Assembly (NCBI RefSeq): GCF_009742725.1
Contig: NZ_WPHG01000001.1
Coordinates: 718,001-782,000, forward strand
Reading direction: 5' to 3'
Length of the DNA stretch: 64,000 nt
Source of the DNA: Nitratireductor arenosus
Lineage (GTDB): Bacteria; Pseudomonadota; Alphaproteobacteria; Rhizobiales; Rhizobiaceae
Under the pieces are notes generated by a model that saw nothing but the letters and a program-made list of their open reading frames with translations, was not told the DNA's origin and ran no database searches. Made by a program: the position numbers and the translations under genes. Below, piece after piece: positions 41,201 to 50,886 of the stretch. The first letter of the stretch is position 1, and every line of letters begins with the position of its first letter.

Positions 41201-43018
41201 TTCCAGTTCCATGTCGTGGACGAACACGGCCGCGCCATTGTCGAGATCGACCTCGAAGGTCCGCTCGGAAATAACCCGGAAGCCCATATTTTCCAGAAGC
41301 GGCACCCGCCGCGACAGGGCGACGGCCTCGCCGTGATGGTAGATCTTGAGCGCGACCTGCTGCGGGGTCTGGTCGGCATGGCGGTAAAAATCGATCGCAA
41401 TCGGGTTGTCGGCGTTAAGTGACGCGATGCGGCCGGCGTCGCGCAATGCCTCGGCCGGCTTGAAGCTGGTGCGATAGGCTTCGGGGAAGCGGGTTGCGAT
41501 CGCGGTATGGGCGCCTTCGATGCCTGCCTGCGCGGCCGCCTCGCGCAGGGAATCGTCCCAGGTGCGTACGATATCGCGGATCTCGGCCTCGATCGACTGG
41601 GCGCTCACCTTGGGCGTCTTGCCGCCCGAGCGTCCGACGATGAAATGGACCCGCGCCAGCGCGCCTTCCGGAAATGCCGGGTAATAGGCCGACAGCCGGC
41701 CGTCGAATACCGTCTTCAGATAATCGCCGATGCGCACGCGGGCACGCGAATCGTAACGGTCGCGTGGAACGTAGACGAGCACGGAGACGAAGCGGTCGAA
41801 CTGGTCGACGCGCACCAGCGCGCGCACCCGCGGCCGCTCACCCAGCGCCAGAACCGCCATCGCGTGCTTGCGCAGAATCGCCGCGTCGATCTGGAACAGT
41901 TCGTCGCGCGGGTAGGATTCCAGCACGTTGATCAGGGCCTTGCCGGAATGGTCGCCCTTGTCGAAGCCGGATTTGGCGAGCACCCGCTCCGCTTTCGAAC
42001 GCAGATAGGGGATGCGGAACACCGAGCGCGTATAGGCGGTCGAGGTGAACAGACCGACCATCCGCAGTTCGCCGGTCAGCTTGCCATCGGCATCGAAGGT
42101 TTTCACTCCGATATAATCGAGATAGGCGCGACGATGGACGATCGAGCGTGCATTGGCCTTGGTGACGATGAGCGGCTCCGGCCCATGCAGGAACTCGCGG
42201 ATCTCCGGCGTGGTTATCGAGGTCGAACTGCTGCCGCGCAGGATTTTCAGATCGGGATCGGACAGGATGCCCAGGCCCCGACTGTCGGCGCGCTCCAGAA
42301 TACCGGACTTGCCCTCGCCGGTGTAGCTGTATTCGCGCATGCCCAGGAAGGTGAAATTGTCGTCGCGCAGCCATTCCAGAAAGGCGATCGCCTCGCCGAC
42401 CGCGCCCTTGTCGAGCGGGATCGGCATGTAACGGTAGTCCGAAATCGTATGCTCAAGCCGGGCAAGCATCGGCTTCCAGTCGACCACCGCCGCCCTGACT
42501 TGCTTGAGCACCTCCCTTAGCCGGATTTCAAGCTGCTCGGCCTCCAGCTGCGGGATCGGCGGAACGTGGACGTGGATGACGCTGACACGATCGCCTTCCG
42601 CTTTGCCGCCCGGATCGCCCCGGATATCGCACACGCCCTTGTCGTCATGATCGACCAGCATCACGGGATGGGCGACCAGCAGCGGCTCGACACCACCGGC
42701 GCCGATCTCGCCCATCACCGAATCGAACAGAAACGGCATATTGTCGTTGATGACGGTGATCGCCGTCACCGGCCGGCCGGCCCGTTCGATTCCGCTGTCG
42801 CGGGCGATCATGATCGCGCTTTCGCCCTTGTGATGATGCGTCAGCGCCTGCCGCACCAGATCGGCCGCCTTCGACAACATGGCCGGCTCGTAGGCTTCGG
42901 CATCCTCCGCCGGCGAGCGCGACAGCAAAAGCTGTTTGAAGTCCGAAATTTGGGCCTCTTTCGGTCGAGCGTCGCCCTTGCCGCTTCCGGGCTTCGCCTT
43001 GCCCTTGCTTGCCGTCAT
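38234..43018 (-). CDS. NAD-specific glutamate dehydrogenase, large (180 kDa) type
   Basis: 1594 residues, the length of the L_180 NAD-GDH class. N-terminal regulatory region with ACT-like segments (Phe-Leu-Phe-Asp-Ser-Val-Met-Gly-Glu) spans about 1-700. The catalytic dehydrogenase region includes Arg-Gly-Gly-Leu-Arg-Trp-Ser-Asp-Arg, Pro-Val-Gly-Ala-Lys-Gly-Gly and Gly-Val-Gly-Asp-Met-Ser-Gly-Asp. A C-terminal helical domain follows. It oxidises glutamate to 2-oxoglutarate and ammonium with NAD+. It is preceded by a weak TTTCCTCCGG-type site and stands next to an MFS gene. Confidence 0.95.
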   Translation of the reverse strand: MTASKGKAKPGSGKGDARPKEAQISDFKQLLLSRSPAEDAEAYEPAMLSKAADLVRQALTHHHKGESAIMIARDSGIERAGRPVTAITVINDNMPFLFDSVMGEIGAGGVEPLLVAHPVMLVDHDDKGVCDIRGDPGGKAEGDRVSVIHVHVPPIPQLEAEQLEIRLREVLKQVRAAVVDWKPMLARLEHTISDYRYMPIPLDKGAVGEAIAFLEWLRDDNFTFLGMREYSYTGEGKSGILERADSRGLGILSDPDLKILRGSSSTSITTPEIREFLHGPEPLIVTKANARSIVHRRAYLDYIGVKTFDADGKLTGELRMVGLFTSTAYTRSVFRIPYLRSKAERVLAKSGFDKGDHSGKALINVLESYPRDELFQIDAAILRKHAMAVLALGERPRVRALVRVDQFDRFVSVLVYVPRDRYDSRARVRIGDYLKTVFDGRLSAYYPAFPEGALARVHFIVGRSGGKTPKVSAQSIEAEIRDIVRTWDDSLREAAAQAGIEGAHTAIATRFPEAYRTSFKPAEALRDAGRIASLNADNPIAIDFYRHADQTPQQVALKIYHHGEAVALSRRVPLLENMGFRVISERTFEVDLDNGAAVFVHDMELESAFGRAPALEQDADRFETVFLSVWRGLADNDGYNGLVQTAGLTSGEITILRAYGRYLQQAGIPQSQDFIASVLNRYPKIAADLYGLFLARFDPGLGAQDAARLQEERVEAVMRALEDVPVLDDDTIVRRFLNLIQSTLRTSKFKPEADGETRSLAFKLDSRQLSSLPEPRPWREIFVYGPEVEGVHLRFGPVARGGLRWSDRAQDYRTEVLGLVKAQQVKNAVIVPVGAKGGFYPKRLPQGGTRDAVFEAGKRAYVNFISSLLSITDNLDGDTVVPPEHVVRHDGDDPYFVVAADKGTATFSDTANAISQAHDFWLDDAFASGGSAGYDHKKMGITARGAWEAVKRHFREMNRDIQAEPFTVVGVGDMSGDVFGNGMLLSEHIKLVAAFDHRDIFIDPDPDPAASFAERKRVFELGRSSWRDYDTDKISDGGGVFSRSQKSITLSQAAADAIGLGKTKASPAEIMTAILKAPVDLLWFGGIGTYVRAADESNQDVGDRANDGIRVTGREVGAKVVGEGANLGMTQRARIEYGLVGGRCNSDAIDNSAGVNSSDVEVNIKIALAAAMRSDSLTRGARNTLLAAMTDEVADLVLANNYHQTLALSLASRRGLSDLGHQARFMTALEARGLLDRAVETLPGEQALTERTARGEPLTRAELGVLLAYAKIVLFADLTRSDLPDDPHFATDLLAYFPERLAKKYKNEILAHRLRREIVATQLANDAINRGGPSFISRLQDVTACSPAEAVGAFAVVRDGFELNATFAEIDALDTKVDGQEQLRFYQAVGRLIHTVTAWMLKNGDGTQGAGARIAELKKARRTLEPRLAELLPDFMRNRLEERCHDFRVAGAPDALAERLAYFGIAEIVPDIDLVAQRAGADVDAAARAYLGLTETFRVARIEDAARSVAPVDYYDGLALSRATDMIGAARRGMAVAVLAAHGSAADPVASWIEAGGPRVARARERLQALTEAGDISLSRLTVAAGMMADLSGL

Positions 43019-43126
43019 GCTTTCCTCCGGCGGGAATTTTCCGCTATCGTATCAGACGTTATCGCGATTGCGACCCCGACGAGACCTGAACTCCCAGCCA
43101 AGATGCGGAAAGGCGGTAAAAAGAAG

Positions 43127-43702
43127 ATGACGGAAAGCGGCAAAAGGCCGACGGCCCTCGACATCGCGCCGGCGACGGATCTCAGCCCCGAGACGCGCGC
43201 CTATTTCGACAAATGCCGGGAGAAGCTCGGCCTCGTCCCGAACGTGCTTTTGTCCTACGCCTTCGACGAAAAAAAGCTGCGCGCTTTTACCCACATGTAC
43301 AACGACCTCATGCTCGCGGACTCGACCCTGTCCAAGCTTGAGCGCGAGATGATCGCCGTCGCCGTCTCCTCGGTGAACCATTGCTATTATTGCTTGACCG
43401 CCCACGGCGCCGCCGTCCGCCAGCTCTCCGGCGACCCCGAACTCGGCGAGATGATGGTGATGAACTATCGCGCAGCCGCTCTCGACCCGCGCCACAAGGC
43501 GATGCTCGACTTCGCCGTCAAGCTGACCGAAACGCCCGACAGGATCGAGGAAGCCGACCGCCAGGCGCTGCGCGATGCCGGCTTTGACGACCGCGACATC
43601 TGGGACATCGCCTCCGTCGCCGCCTTCTTCAACATGTCGAATCGGGTCGCCGCCGCCGTCGACATGCGCCCAAATCCCGAATACCACGCCGCGGCCCGTT
43701 GA
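43127..43702 (+). CDS. Peroxidase-related protein (carboxymuconolactone decarboxylase family)
   Basis: 191 residues from ATG 43127; an ATG eight codons upstream is possible. The CMD/AhpD redox centre is Cys86-Tyr-Tyr-Cys89 with His93, in Ser-Ser-Val-Asn-His-Cys-Tyr-Tyr-Cys-Leu-Thr-Ala-His. Upstream Leu-Gly-Leu-Val-Pro-Asn-Val is typical of the uncharacterised peroxidase-related subfamily. It likely reduces peroxides using a thiol partner. It is divergent from NAD-GDH. Confidence 0.9.
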   Translation: MTESGKRPTALDIAPATDLSPETRAYFDKCREKLGLVPNVLLSYAFDEKKLRAFTHMYNDLMLADSTLSKLEREMIAVAVSSVNHCYYCLTAHGAAVRQLSGDPELGEMMVMNYRAAALDPRHKAMLDFAVKLTETPDRIEEADRQALRDAGFDDRDIWDIASVAAFFNMSNRVAAAVDMRPNPEYHAAAR

Positions 43703-43813
43703 CGACGGATTGGGCATCGCTCGCGAAAACGTCATTTCGTATTTTAGTTAAACAATGCGAAGAGCATCCGGTGCCGGTGATCGGCTATTCGACGCCACGC
43801 AGGGAGAGGAACA

Positions 43814-44128
43814 ATGCCGAAATTTCTTTATGTCTATCACGGCGGCAGCGTGCCGGAGACCGAGGAGGAGGGCAAGAAGGTCATGCAGGCCTGGATGGAT
43901 TGGATGGGATCGCTCGGCGATGCCATCGTCGACGGCGGCAACCCGGTCGGCATGTCGAAAACGGTCATGCCCGGCGGCAAGGTCGCCGACGACGGCGGCG
44001 CCAACCCGACCAGCGGCTACAGCCTCGTCAACGCCGCCGACATGGATGATGCGCTCGCCAAGGCCAAGGGCTGCCCGATTCTGGACGCGGGCGGCAGCAT
44101 CGAGGTCGCCGAGACGTTGGACATGTAG
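43814..44128 (+). CDS. YciI family protein
   Basis: 104 residues with a start (Met-Pro-Lys-Phe-Leu-Tyr-Val-Tyr-His-Gly-Gly) typical of YCII-related proteins, preceded by AGGGAGAGG. The ferredoxin-like fold is suggested by Gly-Tyr-Ser-Leu-Val-Asn-Ala and Ala-Lys-Gly-Cys-Pro-Ile-Leu. Function is unknown. It follows the CMD-type peroxidase by 111 bases in the same direction. Confidence 0.8.
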   Translation: MPKFLYVYHGGSVPETEEEGKKVMQAWMDWMGSLGDAIVDGGNPVGMSKTVMPGGKVADDGGANPTSGYSLVNAADMDDALAKAKGCPILDAGGSIEVAETLDM

Positions 44129-44258
44129 CGTCCTTCGGCCAAGCAGTTGTCGGTTCGCAATCCCGAAAACGCGATCCGTTAAAACGGAAACGGCTTCGGA
44201 ATCGCGGGCCGGCAATGAGGACCGGATCGTGATGACGTTCAACGAAACGTCGTCCGGG

Positions 44259-44870
44259 CTACCGAGTGGCGATCGCCGCCGCCGCCGCGGCCATTGTCGT
44301 GGCGCTTATCCGGTTGGCGATCCGCATCGCCCGCTCGCTCCGCATCAGCCGGCGCGCCTGCGCGGCAGCCAGCACCCAGGCGCAGTCGATCGTGATCAGG
44401 ACGAGCGCCATCGTCGCCGTCAGCTCGGCCCATCCGATGAAGCCGACCGAACCCAGGTCGACGATGGTGGGCAGCAGCGCCAGATAAAACATCATGATTT
44501 TCGGATTGCCGAGCGTAACCGCCATGCCGGCGAAAAACAGTCGCCAGGGCGCATCCTCGCGTGGCAGTTCGCCTGCGCGGAACGTGGCCGGCGCACTCCA
44601 CATCTTCCAGGCCAGCCAGCACAAATAGGCGATACCGGCATATTTGATGACCACGAAGACGAAATGGAAGCTCTGGGCAAGCACCGCTAGGCCGAAAATC
44701 GCCAGCGACAGCCAGATCGCCTCGCCGATCCACATTGCAAGCACAAACGGCAGGACGTCCCGAAAACCTCTCGCGATCACCCGCGCCACCAGGGCGGCGA
44801 TGCTCGGTCCGGGCGAACCCGCCGCAACCAGCAGCGCGCCGGCGAAGATCGACAACGAGGCGAAATCCAT
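44259..44870 (-). CDS. LysE family amino-acid exporter
   Basis: 203 residues from ATG 44870; the longer open frame upstream overlaps tetR and is rejected. Six hydrophobic segments. The N-terminal Ser-Pro-Gly-Pro-Ser and the central Gly-Asn-Pro-Lys motif are diagnostic of LysE/RhtB proteins. It likely exports an amino acid or related compound. It follows the TetR gene by 92 bases on the same strand. Confidence 0.9.
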   Translation of the reverse strand: MDFASLSIFAGALLVAAGSPGPSIAALVARVIARGFRDVLPFVLAMWIGEAIWLSLAIFGLAVLAQSFHFVFVVIKYAGIAYLCWLAWKMWSAPATFRAGELPREDAPWRLFFAGMAVTLGNPKIMMFYLALLPTIVDLGSVGFIGWAELTATMALVLITIDCAWVLAAAQARRLMRSERAMRIANRISATTMAAAAAAIATR

Positions 44871-44962
44871 CTCAACGTCCAATCGCTTCGGGCTTACGAT
44901 AGCGGGATTTGGCCATGAAATGACAACTGCGGCAAGCCCGGCTGCCGTGACGCGTTGGCCGC

Positions 44963-45580
44963 TCAGTTCCCGTCTTCGTCGGGCGCACCGGCCAGGATGC
45001 GGCCGAGCGCCAGAACCATGTGGGCTTCGATGTCGTCGCGCAGGCGCAGGCGGATATCGGCGCGGTCCTCGACCAGGTAGAGATCGACAAGCGTACCCAG
45101 CAGCGCGTTGAGAAACGCCAGCGCGTGCGGGTCGGGTGTTGGTATCGCGGGCGCGAAGCGGGCGAGAAAAGGCCCGAGAAGGTCGCCGACGATGCGGTTT
45201 TCGGCCTGACCCTGGTCGTGCTCGACCGGGCGCAGGCGACGCATGACACGCAACAGGCCGACATGGGCGGGCACGGCGTCGGCCGCCGTGAGATAATGCT
45301 CCAGCATCATGCGGGCCGCCACGTCCACCGGTGTTGTCGGGTCGAGCCTTTCGAGTGCCGCCGCGCAGGCCGCCACGATCCGTGCCACCGTATCGTCGTA
45401 AGCCGCCAGAAGCAGCGCGTCGCGATCGGCGAAATAGCGGTAGACCGAGCCAACCGCAACACCGCATGCCGCGGCCACGCGCGAGGTCGTCACCGCCGCC
45501 TCGCCCTCGCGCGCCACCAGGATTTCGGTCGCCTCGATCAAGGCCGCGCGGGTCTGCCGCGCGCGCGGCTGGCGCGGCAT
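44963..45580 (-). CDS. TetR family transcriptional regulator
   Basis: About 205 residues from ATG 45580, which has GGAAAGG at a good distance; ATG 45622 would add 14 residues with a poorer site. The helix-turn-helix is at about residues 25-45 (Thr-Ser-Arg-Val-Ala-Ala-Ala-Cys-Gly-Val-Ala-Val-Gly-Ser-Val-Tyr-Arg-Tyr-Phe). The C-terminal ligand domain is unassigned. It is divergent from the beta-helix/cytochrome pair, with a palindrome in between. Confidence 0.85.
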   Translation of the reverse strand: MPRQPRARQTRAALIEATEILVAREGEAAVTTSRVAAACGVAVGSVYRYFADRDALLLAAYDDTVARIVAACAAALERLDPTTPVDVAARMMLEHYLTAADAVPAHVGLLRVMRRLRPVEHDQGQAENRIVGDLLGPFLARFAPAIPTPDPHALAFLNALLGTLVDLYLVEDRADIRLRLRDDIEAHMVLALGRILAGAPDEDGN

Positions 45581-45646
45581 CGAGCCCTTTCCAGCCGACG
45601 CGAATAACCTGCCGCGTTCCATCTCAAACACCCAGCGCCACGAAAG

Positions 45647-45659
45647 TGAAACATTTTCA
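45647..45659. promoter_or_regulatory. Candidate TetR operator
   Basis: TGAAA-CAT-TTTCA is a perfect 5-bp inverted repeat with a 3-bp centre. It lies between the divergent TetR and beta-helix genes and touches the -35 region of the latter. Assignment to this TetR is inferred from position. Confidence 0.5.
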
Positions 45660-45665
45660 TTTTTA

Positions 45666-45694
45666 TTGACACCACACGCTTTCAGACGCATCGT
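45666..45694 (+). promoter_or_regulatory. Candidate sigma-70 promoter of the beta-helix gene
   Basis: TTGACA at 45666-45671, a 17-base spacer, and CATCGT at 45689-45694. The -35 is consensus and the -10 is weak. The start codon is at 45720. Confidence 0.5.
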
Positions 45695-45719
45695 CAAGCA
45701 TGTTTTGGGGAGGACGAGC

Positions 45720-46958
45720 ATGCGAAATTCCGCCTTGAGAACCCTTGTCGGCGCCGTGCTGGCCCTAGCCTTGCCGGTGGTCGCCTTCGCGGCCGAGATC
45801 CGCGTCGAACCCGGCACGGACGCCAACGAAAGACTCGTCGAGGCGCTGATACTGGCCGAGCCGGGCGACACGGTCACGATCGCGGCCGGACGCTACGCGC
45901 TTACGGACGGCCTGTCGCTGGACGTCGACGACGTGATCGTCAGGGGCGAAGGCCCCGACCGCACCATTCTTTCCTTCACGGGTCAGACCGGGTCCGGCGA
46001 AGGCCTGCTGGTGACCTCCAACCGTGTTGTCCTGGAGGACTTCGCCGTCGAGGATACCAAAGGCGACGGTGTCAAATCCAAGGGATCCGACCAGATCACC
46101 TTCCGCAATCTGCGTGTCGAGTGGACGGGCGGGCCGAAGGCCGAAAACGGCGCCTACGGCGTCTATCCGGTTTCGTCGAAAAACGTGCTCGTCGACGGCG
46201 TGCTGGTGCGCGGCGCCTCCGATGCCGGCATCTATGTCGGCCAGAGCGAGGATATCGTCGTGCGCAACAGCCGCGCCGAATACAACGTCGCCGGCATCGA
46301 GATCGAGAATTCCTTTCGCGCCGATGTCTACAAGAACGTTGCCACCCACAATACCGGCGGTATCCTGATCTTCGACCTGCCCAATCTGCCGGTCCAGGGC
46401 GGGCACGATATCCGCGTGTTTGACAACGACGTCGTCGACAACGACACGCCGAATTTCGCGCCGGAGGGCAACATCGTCGCGATCGTGCCCAAGGGAATGG
46501 GCATCATGGTGATGGCCAACCGCAACGTGCATGTGTTCGGAAACCGGCTTTCCGGAAATGCGACCGCCCATGTGCTGATCGCCGCCTATCCGGAGGAGTA
46601 TGACGACGACGCCTATATGTTCGTGCCGCGCGGCGTTTACGTTCACGGCAACGAGTACGGCGAGGGAGGCGGCGCGCCTGACGGCGAAGTCGGCAAGACG
46701 ATTTCCGACGTCTCCGGCACGCCGGTTCCTGACATCGTGTGGGACGGCGTCACCACCATCCCGGAGTATTTTTCCTGGGTCGCAGCCGAAAACCGCGTCT
46801 ATGTCGACGAGGCCGAGGGCACGACCTTCGCCAATCTGAAGATGATCTCGCAGCTTCTTCTGCCATGGTCGACCGCGCCTGACACCGATATTTCCGACTA
46901 CAAGGGCGCCCTGCCAGAGCCGAAACCGGTAGAACTGCCGCAGGACCAGGCAAGCTGA
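45720..46958 (+). CDS. Exported parallel beta-helix repeat protein
   Basis: 412 residues from ATG 45720, behind GGGGAGGA. A signal peptide ends near Ala-Phe-Ala-Ala (residues 20-24). The body is a right-handed beta-helix: Gly-Asp-Thr-Val-Thr-Ile-Ala-Ala-Gly-Arg-Tyr at the first coil, then repeated Asn/Gly/Ile strands (Val-Val-Arg-Asn-Ser, Gly-Ile-Glu-Ile-Glu-Asn-Ser, Gly-Gly-Ile-Leu-Ile-Phe). Such proteins form a conserved gene pair with a diheme-cytochrome-like protein, which is exactly the next gene. No pectate-lyase catalytic residues are evident. Confidence 0.85.
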   Translation: MRNSALRTLVGAVLALALPVVAFAAEIRVEPGTDANERLVEALILAEPGDTVTIAAGRYALTDGLSLDVDDVIVRGEGPDRTILSFTGQTGSGEGLLVTSNRVVLEDFAVEDTKGDGVKSKGSDQITFRNLRVEWTGGPKAENGAYGVYPVSSKNVLVDGVLVRGASDAGIYVGQSEDIVVRNSRAEYNVAGIEIENSFRADVYKNVATHNTGGILIFDLPNLPVQGGHDIRVFDNDVVDNDTPNFAPEGNIVAIVPKGMGIMVMANRNVHVFGNRLSGNATAHVLIAAYPEEYDDDAYMFVPRGVYVHGNEYGEGGGAPDGEVGKTISDVSGTPVPDIVWDGVTTIPEYFSWVAAENRVYVDEAEGTTFANLKMISQLLLPWSTAPDTDISDYKGALPEPKPVELPQDQAS

Positions 46959-46969
46959 GCGGCCGGGCG

Positions 46970-48076
46970 ATGCGGTATTGGCTGCGTCTTCTGTCTCCCG
47001 GCCGACGCCTTGTCGCCGCCCGCCGCGCGGCCGGCGCGGCCTTTGTCGTGCTTGCCGCGATGATCGCCAGCCCGGCGGCAGCCGTCGACGGGGCCGCCCT
47101 TGCTGCCAAGCGGCCTCCGAAACTCTTGTCGCAGACCGGCCTCTTCGCCGATCCGGCCGCCCAGAAACCGGCCGCAGGCGTGGTCCCCTTCGCGATCACC
47201 ACGCCGCTGTTTTCCGATCATGCGCAGAAGTCGCGCTTCGTTTACATCCCCGAAGGCAAGGCTGCCCGCTACGACGACGACGAAGCTTTCGACTTCCCGG
47301 TCGGCTCGGTCCTGGTCAAGACTTTCGCATTTCCGGCCGATATGCGCCGGCCCGACGAAGCTGTCCGTCTCGTCGAAACCAGGCTACTCATCCGCCAGGA
47401 TGAAGGCTGGCATGCCTGGGCCTATCTGTGGAATGACGAGCAGACCGACGCGGCGTTGAACATTGCCGGCGCCAAGGTCGAAATCGCGCTCGCCGGCATC
47501 GGTGAGACGCCCGAGGAGCCGCTGCGCTTCACCTATTCCGTGCCCAACAAGAACCAGTGCAAGGCCTGTCACGGGCTCGGCGGCGAAATCACGCCGCTCG
47601 GCCCCAAGGCGCGCAATCTCAACGGCGTCTTCACCTATCAGGACGGCCCGGAGAACCAACTTGTCTATTGGAGCAAAAAAGGGATTCTCGCCGGCGCGCC
47701 GGCGCCGTCGGTCGCGCCCGCCGTGCCGGATTGGCGCGACAAGAACGCGCCGCTCGACGCTCGCGCCCGCGCCTGGCTGGACGTTAACTGCGCGCATTGC
47801 CATCGCCGAGAAGGCCCGGCGAGCAATTCGGGACTGTTTCTGACCTATGGCGAAACCGACGCCGTCGCGTTAGGGATCGGCAAGCGCCCCGTCGCCGCGG
47901 GCCGGGGCTCGGGCGGCCGCGAATTCGACATCAGTCCAGGCGACCCCGACGGATCGATCCTGATCTATCGCGCCGAAAGCACCGAACCCGGCATCATGAT
48001 GCCGGAACTGGGCCGCTCGCGCCACGACCAGGCGGCGGTCGAGCTTCTGCGCGACTGGATCGCGAATTTGCGTTAA
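46970..48076 (+). CDS. SO2930-family diheme c-type cytochrome
   Basis: 368 residues with an Arg-rich signal region and a hydrophobic segment ending at Ala-Ala-Ala (about residue 38). Two heme c sites: Cys197-Lys-Ala-Cys-His201 and Cys274-Ala-His-Cys-His278. The body before the first site is beta-rich (Phe-Val-Tyr-Ile-Pro-Glu-Gly-Lys). Ends near Arg-Asp-Trp-Ile-Ala-Asn-Leu-Arg. It follows the beta-helix gene by 11 bases. The physiological role of this pair is unknown to me. Confidence 0.85.
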   Translation: MRYWLRLLSPGRRLVAARRAAGAAFVVLAAMIASPAAAVDGAALAAKRPPKLLSQTGLFADPAAQKPAAGVVPFAITTPLFSDHAQKSRFVYIPEGKAARYDDDEAFDFPVGSVLVKTFAFPADMRRPDEAVRLVETRLLIRQDEGWHAWAYLWNDEQTDAALNIAGAKVEIALAGIGETPEEPLRFTYSVPNKNQCKACHGLGGEITPLGPKARNLNGVFTYQDGPENQLVYWSKKGILAGAPAPSVAPAVPDWRDKNAPLDARARAWLDVNCAHCHRREGPASNSGLFLTYGETDAVALGIGKRPVAAGRGSGGREFDISPGDPDGSILIYRAESTEPGIMMPELGRSRHDQAAVELLRDWIANLR

Positions 48077-48134
48077 CTCTTTGTCGATAAAAGCCTATCG
48101 ATAGATTTGACCGCCAATATTCGGTTACATTTTC

Positions 48135-48147
48135 TCACATAATGTGA
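48135..48147. promoter_or_regulatory. 13-bp palindrome upstream of glmM
   Basis: TCACAT-A-ATGTGA is a perfect 6-bp inverted repeat with a single central base, in an AT-rich patch 74 bases before the glmM start. It could be an operator or part of a promoter region; the binding protein is unknown. Confidence 0.35.
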
Positions 48148-48220
48148 TTCCCTTACTCGCAATGCCTATGGCAAACGGAGGCTGGGGCGCGAATCTATTC
48201 GAGGTGGGGACTTCGACGAC

Positions 48221-49573
<1,353 letters not shown>

Positions 49574-49849
49574 AACCGCGTCCGCGCATTTGCCCACCGT
49601 AGCCGGCCAACCGTTCCGGCCCGTCTTGGCTATGCGCCGACCGTCATGGGATCGCGGCAGCTGTATCTACCACGAAGAAGCGAGTTGACCTTTCCGGCTA
49701 CATCGGCAAGCAAGGCCAATGCTTCGAATGCAATGCTTTCATGGTAAAGAAGCAGGGTTAAGCCGGCCTTAACTTTTCCGATTCATTATCCCGGTCGAGT
49801 TCAATCGAACCCGGCCTCACGCTGTCGGGAAACGCTAAGGGTGATCCTC
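49574..49849. other. Intergenic region upstream of the tandem porins
   Basis: 276 bases with no supported gene. It holds a short interrupted inverted repeat around GTTC-AATC-GAAC near 49799-49810 and presumably the promoter of the porin gene; I could not identify convincing -35/-10 boxes. Confidence 0.4.
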
Positions 49850-50680
49850 ATGACAAAGCCTGCCAGGCTAACGCTCTTCGGCGCGCTTCTTCTCGGCAGC
49901 GCCACCGCGGCTTCCGCGGCCGATTTCTACGATCCGCCGGTGGTAGAGGCGCCCCCGCCTCCTGTCGTCTACGAGGAAGTCGATTCCGGCGGCTGGTACA
50001 TTCGCGGCGACATCGACTATCACTGGTCGAACTTCAAGGATGCCGATTACGTCACCTACAGCCCGCCCGGTTATGGTGGTTTCGATTTCGGCGACCTGCG
50101 CGGCGCGTGGTCCTTCGGCGCCGGCGTCGGCTACCAGGCCAACAAATATTTCCGCACCGACCTGACCATCGACTACTGGGCGAAGTCCAAATTCACCGGC
50201 CAGACGTCGGGTTTCTGCGGCGGCCTGCCTTGCCAATCGGTGGACGAGTCCTCCTACTCCGCGCTGGTGCTTCTGGCCAACGCCTATGCCGAATTCGGCA
50301 CCTGGAACGGCGTCACGCCCTATGTCGGCGCCGGTATCGGCGGCGCCCGCATCAAGTGGGATGATTTGAACAACACGGTCGGCGGCGTCACCACGGTGCA
50401 CGAGGGCACCGACGAATGGCGTTTCGCCTGGGCACTGATGGCCGGTGCTTCTTACTGCCTGACCGACAACGTCCTACTCGACGCCGGCTATCGCTTCACC
50501 CGCGTCAATGGCGGGCGGATGTTCGAATACGCGCCCGTTGCCGGTCCTGGCTTCGACGAGGGCATCGACGTCCACGAGGTCCGTGGCGGCCTGCGCTACC
50601 AGTTCGGCGGATCGAGCCGCTGCGCGCCGCCGCCGCCAGCCTACGAGCCGATCCCGATCGAGCCGCCGGTCTACAAATAG
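49850..50680 (+). CDS. Omp25/Omp31-like outer membrane beta-barrel protein (copy 1)
   Basis: 276 residues from ATG 49850. Signal peptide to about residue 22 (Ala-Ser-Ala-Ala). A Pro-rich stretch (Pro-Pro-Val-Val-Glu-Ala-Pro-Pro-Pro) precedes an eight-strand barrel with alternating aromatic and hydrophilic residues: Gly-Gly-Trp-Tyr-Ile-Arg-Gly, Val-Thr-Pro-Tyr-Val-Gly-Ala-Gly, Leu-Asp-Ala-Gly-Tyr-Arg. It ends in a short Pro-rich tail rather than an aromatic residue. It is paralogous to the next gene. Confidence 0.85.
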   Translation: MTKPARLTLFGALLLGSATAASAADFYDPPVVEAPPPPVVYEEVDSGGWYIRGDIDYHWSNFKDADYVTYSPPGYGGFDFGDLRGAWSFGAGVGYQANKYFRTDLTIDYWAKSKFTGQTSGFCGGLPCQSVDESSYSALVLLANAYAEFGTWNGVTPYVGAGIGGARIKWDDLNNTVGGVTTVHEGTDEWRFAWALMAGASYCLTDNVLLDAGYRFTRVNGGRMFEYAPVAGPGFDEGIDVHEVRGGLRYQFGGSSRCAPPPPAYEPIPIEPPVYK

Positions 50681-50707
50681 ACCGTTTCAAAAGACCGACC
50701 ATCCAGA

Positions 50708-50735
50708 CCGCCCGGCCCGCGCCGGGCGGTTTTTT
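50708..50735 (+). terminator. Intrinsic terminator of the first porin gene
   Basis: 9-bp perfect GC-rich stem CCGCCCGGC (50708-50716) with 50721-50729, a 4-base loop and six T. Lies 28 bases past the stop of the first porin. Confidence 0.95.
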
Positions 50736-50886
50736 CGTGCCCAACAGGCTGCCTGCAAGTGGGCGGCAGACCAATGCGCGATCCGTCTTATGCTTAACCG
50801 GCATTTAACCACTATAGTTAACAATGCTTCACGAACCGGCGGCCGCATCTGGACGGTGTCGACCCCGCGCAACCGGAGTGAGGCCC

